Below, piece by piece: positions 33,305 to 44,921 of a stretch of 64,000 nt of DNA; position 1 is the stretch's first letter; the number at the start of each line of letters is the position of its first letter. A program made the translations under genes and the position numbers. The stretch lies in NCBI RefSeq assembly GCF_023375815.1, contig NZ_CP067412.1, positions 5,270,001 to 5,334,000 of the forward strand. Reading direction: 5' to 3'. Below the pieces are notes generated by a model. The model worked only from the letters and a program-made list of their open reading frames with translations, did no database searches and had not been told where the DNA came from. This DNA is from Pseudomonas sp. HS6. GTDB taxonomy: Bacteria; Pseudomonadota; Gammaproteobacteria; Pseudomonadales; Pseudomonadaceae.

Positions 33305-34648
33305 TCATTGCACGATGACCACTTCTTCGGTATCGCTGCCGCCGTTGGACGACGTCACTCGCACCTTGGCCGGTGGAATCGGGGTGATCCCGGTGGTCAG
33401 GGTTTTCACTGCGCCGTCGCCGCCCAGCGCACCGATAGCGGCGCCGCTGCCGGAGGTGGCGGTGAGTACCGGCGGCGAAGTTTCGTCACTGGTCGAAGCC
33501 ACCAACGTCAGTTGCCCGGAGCTCAGGCTGTATTCGGCGCGCTGGATCACCACCAGGTCGGTCAGGGTCATGGGCAGGGTGGTCGGCGAACTGGTAGCGA
33601 TAGCCAGGTGGTTGTCGGCGGTCACTTGCAGCGTGCTCGGCAAGGTCGGGTTGACCTGCGATTGCGCGTACCAGCTACCGGTGCTGTCGGCCTCTTTGAG
33701 GTTAAGCACCGGCGTGCTGCTGGTGACGGCTACGGTGGCCGGGGCAGGCGGAGCTTTGACGAACACGTCTTGTTGGGCCACCGGGGCGCTGTCGCCGGGT
33801 TTGCGCGAGTAGGTGCTGCGTTCGGTGATCAGCGGCGTTGGCCGAACCACCGTCGACAACTTGCCGGAGACGGCAAACACCGTGGTGCGCAGGTCGATGC
33901 CGCCGGGGCCTTCGATGCGGATGAAATTGGTGTTGAACGGACTGCCGGTCACCGCTTCTTCAAGGTTCGGGTCGCCGACGAATTGCTCGGCACCGCCCGC
34001 CGGATTGGTTTCGGTGTAGGGCCCGTTGACGCTGCGCAGGAACGGCCCGACGTCACCCTTGAGCGCGCCGTCGTAGGTTTTCGGACTGCCGATGCCGATG
34101 TCACGGGTCATGTTGATCGCGCGGCGACCGGGGGTGTCGACGGTGAACACGTCGACGCCGTACGGGTGGGTGATCACGTAGGTGCCGGCGGTGGGGACGT
34201 CGACCCGAATACGGATCCGGGCGAAGCTGATCTGGTCGCCTTCCACCGGATCACCGCCACTGAACGCAGCTTCAATGGCCGAGCCGTAGGACAGATTGAT
34301 GCCCCGGGCCGCATCGACAACAGTGCCGTCGGCGGTGAACCAGAACGCTTCGTCGGGAAAGTTGGTCGGGAAGACGATCGGTTGGGCGTCGTCGAACACA
34401 CCGGGCGTCGGAATCAGCGAGCACATGTACGAAGGGGCGCCGGGCGTACTCGGTACGCGCGAGCTGAGTGCTTTGGACAGGCACAGATCCAGCGTGCGAC
34501 CGTGGGTGTCCTGATACCAACTGGCAAATCCGCCGGTCGCCGGGGCATAGGGGCCGGGATCGACGGCGAACAGAGCGGCCTGGGCAATGCCCTGGGCCAA
34601 GGCGCTCACGACCAGGACGGTCGCGGTTTTGGACAGTAAAGGGTGCAT
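33305..34648 (-). CDS. Secreted protein, paralogue of the N-terminal domain at 31035
   Basis: The protein has 447 residues with a signal peptide ending GIAQA and an AGAGGG ribosome site. It aligns along most of its length with the first 400-450 residues of the downstream protein (AVDPGPYAPATGGFASWYQD, THPYGVDVFTVDTPGRRAI, GPFLRSVNGPYTETNP, TGSPFNTNFIRIEGPGG) but lacks the cadherin-like repeats. Both end this region with SNGGSDTEEVVIV/SAAGGSDTEPVVVV. Cys residues are few and the chain is probably beta-rich. No known family was recognised. It is the first gene of the curlin operon and directly faces mnxS1, so it is likely controlled with the manganese system. Confidence 0.7.
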   Translation of the reverse strand: MHPLLSKTATVLVVSALAQGIAQAALFAVDPGPYAPATGGFASWYQDTHGRTLDLCLSKALSSRVPSTPGAPSYMCSLIPTPGVFDDAQPIVFPTNFPDEAFWFTADGTVVDAARGINLSYGSAIEAAFSGGDPVEGDQISFARIRIRVDVPTAGTYVITHPYGVDVFTVDTPGRRAINMTRDIGIGSPKTYDGALKGDVGPFLRSVNGPYTETNPAGGAEQFVGDPNLEEAVTGSPFNTNFIRIEGPGGIDLRTTVFAVSGKLSTVVRPTPLITERSTYSRKPGDSAPVAQQDVFVKAPPAPATVAVTSSTPVLNLKEADSTGSWYAQSQVNPTLPSTLQVTADNHLAIATSSPTTLPMTLTDLVVIQRAEYSLSSGQLTLVASTSDETSPPVLTATSGSGAAIGALGGDGAVKTLTTGITPIPPAKVRVTSSNGGSDTEEVVIVQ

Positions 34649-34703
34649 GAGTTAATCCCTCTATCGAAGTGCCTGCCCCTTGGGGGTGGGTCAGTTGCAG
34701 AGG

Positions 34704-34719
34704 GGCTTTACAACTTCCA
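34704..34719 (-). promoter_or_regulatory. Candidate sigma-54 promoter of the curlin operon
   Basis: On the minus strand TGGAAGTTGTAAAGCC keeps GG-N10-GC, but the -12 box is AAGCC, not TTGCA. It is 45 bases (predicted start to ATG) from the first gene and 100 bases from the CCCC-N6-GGGG repeat. Confidence 0.4.
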
Positions 34720-34813
34720 TACCAACGACCGCGTAACGGTCGGGAGAGGCCCGTGGCGCAAGGGTTGGCGAGTGCGGGTGGAGATTTTTTGCAGCGCGGA
34801 CATCGGGCGACAG

Positions 34814-34829
34814 TCCCCAGGATTGGGGA
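34814..34829. promoter_or_regulatory. Candidate MnxR operator of the curlin operon
   Basis: TCCCCAGGATTGGGGA has the same C4-N6-G4 spacing as the sites before mnxG and gspE. Confidence 0.55.
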
Positions 34830-34955
34830 TTGTGGGGATCAATCGGCAAGGCGGATTTGCAGATCGGTGATCGTGGGGCCGTTCACCCCCCGCATCCGGG
34901 CAATCACCCAACCGTGGGCTATAACCCTATAGGGACGTATCGGGAAGTCGCCGCC

Positions 34956-36404
34956 ATGAACATGCAGTCAAAATCGCTACCGGTCGAGGAGAGCAGCCTG
35001 CGCCTGGGTTTGCGCAAGCAGCCGTTCAATCTGCTGCGCTGGTTTTCATTGATCAGTATGGCGGTGATCGGCACGGTGGCCGTGGCGCTCGGGACGGTGT
35101 CGACGCGTTTCGTGATTGAAGAGAGCGTGCAGCGTGATGCCTTGCTGACCGCGCAGTTCATTCAGGCCATCGCGTCGGCAGAGGTGCGTCACGTCTCGAT
35201 CCCCAATATCCGCACCATGGGCGAGTTGCTCGACCCGCGTCAGGACAACGACTTTCCCGATGTCGACCCCAGGGCACGGGCCAGCGCCCGGGGTGAATTT
35301 CTCGATCACATCGAGCATTTGCCCGATGTGATCCTCGCCAATGTCTACTCGCCGGATCGCCTGGTGATCTGGTCGACCAACCCGGCGCTGACCGGCACGC
35401 GGATTCATGCCGATGACGATCTCGACCGGGCGTTCAATGAAAAGATTCCGGTTTCGGCCAGTTATCACGACGTCGACAAGGGCCGTGAAGAACAGAAGTT
35501 CGTGGTGCCGCCGGATTACATCTTTATCGAAAACTACATCCCGCTGTTCGACGCCGATGGCAAGAACGTCACGGCGATGGTCGAGATCTACAAGGAACCC
35601 AAAGACCTGATCGCCCGCATGGAGCGCGGCCTGACCCTGATCTGGCTGGCCACCGCGCTGGGCGGCGGGCTGATCTATCTGGGGTTGTACTGGATCGTGC
35701 GCCGGGCGGCGATTCTGTTGGCGGCGCAACAAAAGCAACTGATTGCCAATGAAACCTTTGTCGCGCTGGGTGAGATGTCCTCGGCGGTGGCGCACAGTTT
35801 GCGCAATCCGTTGGCGACCATCCGCTCCAGCGCCGAATTGGCCCTGGAGTTCGATGCGGGGCCGGCGCAGAAGAACATCAAGGACATCATCGGCCAGGTC
35901 GATCGCATGTCGAAGTGGGTGCGCGAACTGCTCCAGTCGCTGCGACCGCTCAACGACGAACCGGAGCCGGTGAACCTTGTGGCGGCGCTGCATGAAAGTC
36001 TGGTCGCGTTCGAGCAACAGATCGCCAAGGCCGGTGTGCAGGTGGTGTTTCATCCGCAGCAGACACCGATGGTGCTGAGCCAACCGGTGCAACTGACGCA
36101 AATTCTCAACAGCCTGCTGGCCAACGCCTTGGAGGCCATGGACAAGGGTGGCACGCTGACCATTACGCTGGAGCCCACGGATAATCGCGGCGTCAGCGTC
36201 ATGCTCAGCGACACCGGCAAAGGCATGAACGAGGAACAGCGCAGCATGGCCTTCCGGCCGTTCTTCACCACCAAGCAGGGAGGGCTCGGTGTGGGGCTGG
36301 TGCTGGTCAAGCGGATCATGGAGCGTTTCGGCGGCGGCGTGACCCTGGACAGTCGCGAAGGCGAGGGCACCACCGTTCGTCTGGCGTTTCAACTCATCCA
36401 GTAA
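34956..36404 (+). CDS. mnxS1: Sensor histidine kinase MnxS1-like
   Basis: The protein has 482 residues from the ATG at 34956 behind GGGAAG; an upstream in-frame start at 34830 is not supported. A membrane helix at about 31-50 and another at about 225-247 bracket a periplasmic sensing region of about 170 residues (EVRHVSIPNIRTMGELLDPR...). Then come the His box VAHSLRNPLATIR with H280, the N box LLANALEAMDKGG, G1 DTGKGM and G2 GGLGVGLVLVKRIMERFGG. It is paralogous to the kinase at 40561. In P. putida GB-1 two kinases, MnxS1 and MnxS2, act with MnxR to switch on Mn oxidation (established). Which of the pair is S1 here is assigned by order only. Confidence 0.85.
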   Translation: MNMQSKSLPVEESSLRLGLRKQPFNLLRWFSLISMAVIGTVAVALGTVSTRFVIEESVQRDALLTAQFIQAIASAEVRHVSIPNIRTMGELLDPRQDNDFPDVDPRARASARGEFLDHIEHLPDVILANVYSPDRLVIWSTNPALTGTRIHADDDLDRAFNEKIPVSASYHDVDKGREEQKFVVPPDYIFIENYIPLFDADGKNVTAMVEIYKEPKDLIARMERGLTLIWLATALGGGLIYLGLYWIVRRAAILLAAQQKQLIANETFVALGEMSSAVAHSLRNPLATIRSSAELALEFDAGPAQKNIKDIIGQVDRMSKWVRELLQSLRPLNDEPEPVNLVAALHESLVAFEQQIAKAGVQVVFHPQQTPMVLSQPVQLTQILNSLLANALEAMDKGGTLTITLEPTDNRGVSVMLSDTGKGMNEEQRSMAFRPFFTTKQGGLGVGLVLVKRIMERFGGGVTLDSREGEGTTVRLAFQLIQ

Positions 36405-36407
36405 ATT

Positions 36408-36461
36408 GGGGTGAACTTCCCCCAGGAGCGGGTGTCAGCCCCCGGTCACCGGGGAGTGGGG
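36408..36461. promoter_or_regulatory. Candidate MnxR operators upstream of mcoA
   Basis: Overlapping elements are GGGG-N7-CCCCC (36408-36423), TTCCCCC-AGGAGC-GGG (36417-36432, one G short of the C4-N6-G4 pattern) and CCCCCGGTCACCGGGG (36439-36454) followed by GTGGGGAA. They begin four bases after the mnxS1 stop and 50-100 bases before the sigma-54 promoter. Confidence 0.5.
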
Positions 36462-36508
36462 AATCCAACAGCGTCTGTAACGGCTTGTTTCAGCGGGGAT
36501 TAATACTT

Positions 36509-36524
36509 TGGCGAGGTAATTGCA
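36509..36524 (+). promoter_or_regulatory. Sigma-54 promoter of mcoA
   Basis: TGGCGAGGTAATTGCA has GG at 36510-36511 and GC at 36522-36523, and the -12 box TTGCA is perfect. Start near 36535 favours the mcoA ATG at 36563 over the one at 36548. Confidence 0.75.
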
Positions 36525-36562
36525 AAACACCATCACCCCTTCCTTAGATGAGGCGGCTGGTG

Positions 36563-39370
<2,808 letters not shown>

Positions 39371-39387
39371 AAAGGGAGGGAGCCGAC

Positions 39388-40458
39388 ATGACCCAGCCAA
39401 CGCCGCGCTCCCGCGCCCTTGGCATGCACTTGATCCTGGTGCTGGTCACCTGCCTGCTCGGCAGTCAGGTGCTCATCGCTCATCAAGCGCTGCCCGAAGG
39501 CGCCAGCGAATCCGCCACCCCGTGGGGTGGCGACTATTTCCCCAACACCCTGCTGACCGATCAGGACGGCAAGCAGGTGCGCTTTTTCGATGACCTGATC
39601 AAAGACAAGGTGGTGGTGATCAATTTCATCTTCACCTCCTGCAGCGACTCCTGCCCACTGGAAACTGCACGCCTGCGCCAGGTGCAGAAACTGCTGGGGG
39701 ACCGGGTCGGGCAGGACATCTTTTTCTACTCGATCACCATCGATCCGCTCAGCGACACCCCCGAAGTGCTCAAGGCTTATTCGCAACGCTTCAAGGTTGG
39801 CCCCGGCTGGAAATTCCTCACTGGCGAATTCGAAGACGTCACCGACCTGCGCAAGAAACTCGGGCTGTTCATCGAAGGCGTCGACAACGGCCGCACCAAG
39901 GATCACAACCTGAGCCTGATTGTCGGCAACCAGAGCACCGGGCGCTGGATGAAGGCCTCGCCGTTCGAAAATCCGTGGATTCTCGCCGATCAACTGGCCA
40001 ACACCTTGCAGAACTGGAAGCAGCCAAGCATCGAGGAAAGCTATGCCAATGCGCCGGAAATTCGGCCGCCGAGCAACGGCGAAGAACTGTTCCGCACCCG
40101 TTGTGCTTCGTGCCACAGCCTCGGCCCACAGGACGGCGAAGGCATCGGCATGCGCAACATCGGCCCGGACCTGATCGGCGTGACCCGCCAGCGTGACCCG
40201 GCCTGGCTCAACCGCTGGATCCGCGAACCGGATCGGGTACTGGCGGAAAAGGACCCGATCGCGCTGCAACTGTTCGAACAATACGAGCGGATTTCGATGC
40301 CCAATCTGCGCCTCGACGAACAGTCAGCGCAGTCGATCATCGACTTCCTGCGCGATGAAACCGAGCGTCAGCACCCAACCGCGCAGCCCTTGGCTGACGG
40401 GGCGTTGACGCCAATAAGTCCGGACACAAGCAGCGAAACGGTGAGTCGCATGCGCTAG
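39388..40458 (+). CDS. SCO-type copper chaperone fused to cytochrome c
   Basis: The protein has 356 residues from the ATG behind GGGAGGG, 17 bases after mcoA. A membrane anchor or signal (MHLILVLVTCLLGSQVLIAH) precedes an SCO domain with the CSDSCP copper motif, TIDPLSDTPEVL, and the conserved His in KDHNLSLIVGN. From about residue 225 a cytochrome c domain follows with heme site CASCHSLGP and likely axial Met in RISMPNLRLD. It probably loads copper into McoA and could carry electrons from it to the respiratory chain (inference). It is the third SCO protein of the island and the only fused one. Confidence 0.9.
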   Translation: MTQPTPRSRALGMHLILVLVTCLLGSQVLIAHQALPEGASESATPWGGDYFPNTLLTDQDGKQVRFFDDLIKDKVVVINFIFTSCSDSCPLETARLRQVQKLLGDRVGQDIFFYSITIDPLSDTPEVLKAYSQRFKVGPGWKFLTGEFEDVTDLRKKLGLFIEGVDNGRTKDHNLSLIVGNQSTGRWMKASPFENPWILADQLANTLQNWKQPSIEESYANAPEIRPPSNGEELFRTRCASCHSLGPQDGEGIGMRNIGPDLIGVTRQRDPAWLNRWIREPDRVLAEKDPIALQLFEQYERISMPNLRLDEQSAQSIIDFLRDETERQHPTAQPLADGALTPISPDTSSETVSRMR

Positions 40459-40560
40459 CGGCTAAATAGCATCATTGAGACCTGTGTCACGGTCATTGCC
40501 ACCTACACTCACTCGTGAGGTGGCTGTAACCGGTTCGATACAAAATGCCAGGGCACCCCC

Positions 40561-42054
40561 ATGCAACGACTGGAAGAACAAAAAATACCTGCGCCGAACG
40601 TCGCGGCAGCAGCCATCAAGAGTTGGGGCGGACAGTTCAACCTGCTGCGCTGGTTCTCGCTGGCCAGTTTTTTCATCATCGCCGCCGTGGCGCTGGGTCT
40701 GGGCTATATCTCCACGCGGTTCGTGGTCACCGAAAGCGTAGAGCGCGATGCGATGCTCACGGCGCAATTTGTCCAGGCCATCGGCGATGCGGAAATGCGC
40801 CACGCCGGCATCACGCCGCTGCGCACCATGGGTGAAATGCTCGACCCGCGTCAGGACAAGAACTTCCCCGATGTCGACCCGCTGGCGCATGTCTCGGCGC
40901 GGGCCGAATTTCTCGATCATGTCGAACACTTGCCGGACATCCTCCTGGCGACGGTCTATGCCCTGGATCGCACGGTGATCTGGTCGACCAACCCGGAGCT
41001 GGTCGGCGTGAAATTCGAGGACGACGACGAGCTGGACGAGTCATTCGAAATGAAAGTGCCGGTGTCTTCCAGCTACCACAAGATCGACGACGAAAAACCC
41101 GAACAGAAGCTGTCCCGCGAGCCCAAATACCTGTTCATCGAGAACTACATCCCGATGTTCAACGCCGACAAAAGCAAAGTCATCGCCATGGTCGAGATCT
41201 ACAAGGAACCGGCGGATCTGGTAGACCGCATCGACCGTGGTTTCGCCGCAATCTGGGCGGCGACGATCCTCGGGGGCGCGGCGATTTACCTCGGGCTGTT
41301 CTGGATCGTTCGGCGTGCTTCGACCTTGCTGCAGAGCCAGCAACAGCAACTGATCAGCAACGAAACCTTTGTCGCACTGGGCGAGATGTCCTCGGCGGTG
41401 GCCCACAGCTTGCGCAACCCGTTGGCGACCATCCGTTCCAGCGCCGAACTGGCCCAGGAAGTGGCCAGCCAGAGCGCCCAGCGCAATATCGGCGACATCA
41501 TCAGCCAGGTCGATCGCATGTCGCGCTGGGTTCGCGAGTTGCTGGTGTCGCTGCGGCCGATGAACGATGACGGCGAAGCCGTGGATCTGCTGGCGGCGGT
41601 CGAAGATACCCTTGGCGCGTTCGATGCATCGATTCGGCGTAGCGGGGTCGAAGTGCGGTTCAACCCGAAAGACTGCCCGCCGGTCGTCAGCCAACGGGTG
41701 CTGTTGACGCAGATTCTCAATAGCCTGTTTGCCAACGCTCTGGAGGCGATGCCCAAGGGCGGCGTGCTGAGTGTCGATATTGAGGCACCCCACGCCGGCC
41801 TGGTGTGCATGACCCTGGGCGACACCGGCAAAGGCATGAGCGCGCAACAGCAACAACTGGTGTTCAAACCGTTTTTCACCACCAAACAGGGCGGCCTCGG
41901 GGTTGGCCTGGCGTTGGTCAAAAGAATCATGGAGCGTTTTCAGGGCTCGGTTGTACTGACCAGCCGCGAGCAGGAAGGAACCCGCGTCAGTCTCAACTTT
42001 AAAGTGGCATCGGGAGGGGAATATGGAACACAGCATTCTGCTGGTCGAGGATGA
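40561..42054 (+). CDS. mnxS2: Sensor histidine kinase MnxS2-like
   Basis: The protein has 497 residues and the same architecture as the kinase at 34956: two membrane helices enclosing a periplasmic region (EMRHAGITPLRTMGEMLDPR...), His box VAHSLRNPLATIR with H282, N box LFANALEAMPKGG, DTGKGM and GGLGVGLALVKRIMERFQG. The ribosome site (CCAGGG) is modest. Its end overlaps mnxR by 32 bases, so kinase and regulator are translated together. It diverges from the first kinase mainly in the periplasmic region and the acidic insert EDDDELDESFEM, hinting at different signals (inference). Confidence 0.87.
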   Translation: MQRLEEQKIPAPNVAAAAIKSWGGQFNLLRWFSLASFFIIAAVALGLGYISTRFVVTESVERDAMLTAQFVQAIGDAEMRHAGITPLRTMGEMLDPRQDKNFPDVDPLAHVSARAEFLDHVEHLPDILLATVYALDRTVIWSTNPELVGVKFEDDDELDESFEMKVPVSSSYHKIDDEKPEQKLSREPKYLFIENYIPMFNADKSKVIAMVEIYKEPADLVDRIDRGFAAIWAATILGGAAIYLGLFWIVRRASTLLQSQQQQLISNETFVALGEMSSAVAHSLRNPLATIRSSAELAQEVASQSAQRNIGDIISQVDRMSRWVRELLVSLRPMNDDGEAVDLLAAVEDTLGAFDASIRRSGVEVRFNPKDCPPVVSQRVLLTQILNSLFANALEAMPKGGVLSVDIEAPHAGLVCMTLGDTGKGMSAQQQQLVFKPFFTTKQGGLGVGLALVKRIMERFQGSVVLTSREQEGTRVSLNFKVASGGEYGTQHSAGRG

Positions 42055-43459
42055 CGAACTGTTGGCCGACAATATTCAGACCTACCTGGAGCGCAAAGAC
42101 TTCGAGGTGACGGTTTGCCATTCGGCTGAAGACGCGCTGGGGCAACTGGAAAGCTTCATGCCGGACATCGTGCTGACCGACAACTCGCTGCCGGGCATGA
42201 GCGGTCACGACCTGATCCAGAAGCTGCGCATCAGCGCGCCGGATCTGAAAGTGATCATGATGACCGGTTACGGCAACGTCGAAGATGCGGTGGTCGCGAT
42301 GAAGGAGGGCGCCTTTCATTACGTCACCAAACCGGTCGCGTTGCCGGAACTCAAACTGCTGCTGGACAAGGCCCTGGCCACCGAACGGATGGAGCGCACG
42401 CTGTCGTTTTATCAGGAGCGCGAAGCGCAGAAATCCGGGGTGCAGGCGCTGATCGGTGAATCGGCGCCGATGCAGCATTTGAAGAACACCATCGGTCAGT
42501 TGCTCGAAGCCGAACGGCGCATGACCAACGGCGATCTGCCGCCGGTGCTGGTGGAAGGCGAGACCGGGACCGGCAAGGAACTGGTGGCGCGTGCGCTGCA
42601 TTTCGACGGCGCGCGCAGCAAAGGACCGTTCATTGAATTCAACTGCGCGTCGATCCCCGCCAACCTGGTGGAGTCGGAGCTGTTCGGTCACGAGAAAGGT
42701 GCGTTCACCGACGCCAAGGATCGCCGCGTCGGGCTGGTCGAGGCAGCCGACGGCGGCACGCTGTTCCTCGACGAAATCGGCGAGATGGATCTGGTGCTGC
42801 AGGCCAAACTGCTGAAGCTGCTGGAGGATCGCACCATTCGCCGGGTCGGCTCGGTGAAGGAGCGCAAGGTCAACCTGCGGGTGATCAGCGCCACCAACTG
42901 CAACCTCGAACAGATGGTGCAGCAGGGCAAATTCCGCCGTGACCTGTTCTTCCGCCTGCGGATCATCTCGATCAAGGTGCCGCGCCTGTATGCCCGTGGC
43001 GACGATGCGCTGTTGCTGGCGCGGCATTTTCTCGCCAGCCACGGCAAGCGCTACGGCAAACCGAACCTGCATTTCAGCCAGCAGGCTGAAGAGCTGCTGC
43101 TCAATTACACTTGGCCGGGCAACGTGCGCGAACTACGCAACATGCTTGAACAGACCGTGCTACTGGCACCGAGCGACACCATTGCCGCGCACCAGTTGAA
43201 CGTGTGCATGAGCCTGGTCGACGAGCCGCCGTTGCATCAGCATCAGCATCACGAAGTGCCGCACTTCGAACCGCGCCCGGCGAGCAACACCGAGTCGATG
43301 AACCTGCCGGAGGTCGAGCGCGACATGGTGCGCAAGATGCTCGACAAGACCGACTGGAACGTCACCAAGTCTGCCCGCTTGCTGGGCCTGAGCCGCGACA
43401 TGCTGCGCTACCGCATCGAAAAGCTCGGCCTGGCACGCCCGGACAAGCGTCAGTGGTAG
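42023..43459 (+). CDS. mnxR: Sigma-54-dependent response regulator MnxR
   Basis: The protein has 478 residues with a GGGAGGGG ribosome site. Receiver domain residues 1-120 with phosphoacceptor D53. AAA+ domain: Walker A GETGTGK (179-185), Walker [11 protein letters not shown], arginine finger region FRRDLFFRL. The sigma-54 contact loop reads GAFTDA (226-231) rather than the usual GAFTGA. A Fis-type helix-turn-helix ends the protein ([20 protein letters not shown]). A His-rich linker ([13 protein letters not shown]) precedes it, as could suit metal binding. In P. putida GB-1, MnxR is essential for Mn oxidation (established). It should bind the C4-N6-G4 repeats before mnxG, gspE, csg and mcoA (inference). 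Confidence 0.9.
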   Translation: MEHSILLVEDDELLADNIQTYLERKDFEVTVCHSAEDALGQLESFMPDIVLTDNSLPGMSGHDLIQKLRISAPDLKVIMMTGYGNVEDAVVAMKEGAFHYVTKPVALPELKLLLDKALATERMERTLSFYQEREAQKSGVQALIGESAPMQHLKNTIGQLLEAERRMTNGDLPPVLVEGETGTGKELVARALHFDGARSKGPFIEFNCASIPANLVESELFGHEKGAFTDAKDRRVGLVEAADGGTLFLDEIGEMDLVLQAKLLKLLEDRTIRRVGSVKERKVNLRVISATNCNLEQMVQQGKFRRDLFFRLRIISIKVPRLYARGDDALLLARHFLASHGKRYGKPNLHFSQQAEELLLNYTWPGNVRELRNMLEQTVLLAPSDTIAAHQLNVCMSLVDEPPLHQHQHHEVPHFEPRPASNTESMNLPEVERDMVRKMLDKTDWNVTKSARLLGLSRDMLRYRIEKLGLARPDKRQW

Positions 43460-43818
43460 ACCGCGTTACTCCGTGGGTTCGGCGGGCTCAGGCATTCCAG
43501 CAGGCACGTCGGATCCAGCACCTCGTCGTTGACGTAGATGCCGCGCTCGGCGTCGTACGTGCGGATAAACACTCGCACCGTCGCGTCGGCCACGGTCGGC
43601 AGCTGTGAATCGTGGAAGTCGTGGCGATCGGGGATCACCACGAAATCCTGCGGCGTGGTGTCATCGAACGGCCGAGGCGGCTGGGCATTCAGCGACGGCG
43701 GCGCCGGATGGGCGAAGGGCTGGTTCGGCCCGTAGTAATTGAAGTTGCTGTCGAGGGCTTGCGCCTGTGTGGCGGCGAGCAGACAGGCGGATAGCAGCAG
43801 CCGGTTGAACGTTTGCAT
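43450..43818 (-). CDS. Small secreted protein, family unknown
   Basis: The protein has 122 residues from the ATG (43816-43818) with AGGTG upstream. A signal peptide (LLLSACLLAATQAQA) is followed by NFNYYGPNQPFAHPAPPSLN, VRVFIRTYDAERGIYVNDEV and two Cys near the end (TCLLEC). No family was recognised. It is convergent with mnxR, with ten bases of overlap, which may help end mnxR transcription. Confidence 0.6.
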   Translation of the reverse strand: MQTFNRLLLSACLLAATQAQALDSNFNYYGPNQPFAHPAPPSLNAQPPRPFDDTTPQDFVVIPDRHDFHDSQLPTVADATVRVFIRTYDAERGIYVNDEVLDPTCLLECLSPPNPRSNAVYH

Positions 43819-43955
43819 GGCAGCACCTGTGGAAGCGGTTTTCCCCAAGGCTATTAACTATAGCCGCCCGTTGGCTTACAAGTTCGCAACAACCTGGATT
43901 ATCGGGCTCAACTAGACTCGGACCGCTCAATCAAGAGCATCGTCCGGAGTGCGCC

Positions 43956-44762
43956 ATGGAAGTGCCAAACAACAAGAACGCCATCGAAAGCAATCGTCAG
44001 GCGTGGAACGATTCGGCCCGTCATCATCAGGATTCACCTGACTGGCAGTCTTTGCTGACCGAGGTCGTCCAGGCCGATTTCTCCTGCCTCGACGAAACCC
44101 TGCGCGGGTTGCTGGAGCAGGTCGGCGTCGATGGCAAGGACGTCGTGCAACTGGGTTGCAACAATGGCCGCGAGAGCCTCTCGCTGTTCGCGCTGGGTGC
44201 GCGAAGTGTCGTTGGTGTCGATCAGTCGGCGGCGTTCCTCGAACAGGCCCGTGAGCTCAACAGCCGCTCGCCGCACAAGGCCGAATTCGTCGAAACCGAT
44301 ATTCATCACCTGCCCGAAGCACTGCGCGATCGCTTCGACGTGGCGCTGATCACCATCGGCGTCCTCAACTGGATGCCCGACATCGGCGAATTCTTCCGCC
44401 ACGTCGCCTCGACCCTCAAACCGGGCGGGCAACTGGTGATCTACGAAACTCACCCGTTCCTGGAAATGGTCGATCCCGACGCCGAGGATCCGTTTCGCCT
44501 CGCGACCTCGTATTTCCGCGAAGAACCATTCGTGCAGGAAGAACCGATCGTCTACGTCGGTAAGGTCGAGCAACAAGCCGCGCCGTCGTACTGGTTCGTG
44601 CACAACCTCGGCGCCATCTTCACTGCCGCCCTCGACGCCGGGCTGAACATCGCGCATTTCAAGGAATACCCGCATTCGAACCGGGAAGAGGCGTATGACC
44701 AATACCTGAACCGCGAGGCGCAGATGCCGATGTGTTTTACGTGGGTGGGTGTGAAGTCCTGA
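43956..44762 (+). CDS. SAM-dependent methyltransferase (class I)
   Basis: The protein has 268 residues with the Rossmann motif VVQLGCNNGRESLSLFALGA and the acidic residue at VGVDQS, then post-motifs DVALITIGVLNWMPDI and LKPGGQLVIYETHPFLEM. This is the Methyltransf_11/25 type of class I enzyme acting on small molecules. The substrate is unknown. It is not obviously linked with the manganese or polysaccharide genes and is flanked by a REPIN. Confidence 0.85.
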   Translation: MEVPNNKNAIESNRQAWNDSARHHQDSPDWQSLLTEVVQADFSCLDETLRGLLEQVGVDGKDVVQLGCNNGRESLSLFALGARSVVGVDQSAAFLEQARELNSRSPHKAEFVETDIHHLPEALRDRFDVALITIGVLNWMPDIGEFFRHVASTLKPGGQLVIYETHPFLEMVDPDAEDPFRLATSYFREEPFVQEEPIVYVGKVEQQAAPSYWFVHNLGAIFTAALDAGLNIAHFKEYPHSNREEAYDQYLNREAQMPMCFTWVGVKS

Positions 44763-44792
44763 CCTGACAATTGAGGTGCGGCGACTGGCCCT

Positions 44793-44882
44793 ATCGCGGG
44801 CAAGCCCGCTCCCACAGGGATCTACGGCAATCACATATTTTGTGGTCGACATAAAACCTGTGGGAGCGGGCTTGCTCCGGGC
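44793..44882. repeat. REPIN downstream of the methyltransferase
   Basis: CGCGGGCAAGCCCGCTCCCA and the inverted CTGTGGGAGCGGGCTTGCTC flank about 40 bases. It separates convergent genes. Confidence 0.85.
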
Positions 44883-44896
44883 GGCGATCCGACGAA

Positions 44897-44914
44897 GGCG
44901 GCTGCACAGCCGCC
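44897..44914. terminator. Hairpin between the methyltransferase and the polysaccharide operon
   Basis: GGCGGCTG-CA-CAGCCGCC is a perfect 8-bp stem seven bases beyond the stop of the last polysaccharide gene (minus strand). There is no clear T run, so termination is only likely. Confidence 0.45.
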
Positions 44915-44921
44915 ACAAGTC

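Larger units (their letters stand above)
34649..34955. promoter_or_regulatory. Divergent control region between the curlin operon and mnxS1
   Basis: This 307-base region has no gene. It holds a weak minus-strand sigma-54 promoter (34704-34719), an inverted repeat CGACCG-CGTAA-CGGTCG (34726-34742), the operator-like CCCC-AGGATT-GGGG (34815-34828) and, just before mnxS1, the palindrome CCCTATAGGG (34925-34934) next to a TATAAC box. Confidence 0.6.

Noticed and set aside
34830..34955. Longer N-terminus for MnxS1 starting at 34830
   Set aside because: The extra residues have no homology-like character, cross the control region and lack a ribosome site. The ATG at 34956 has GGGAAG.
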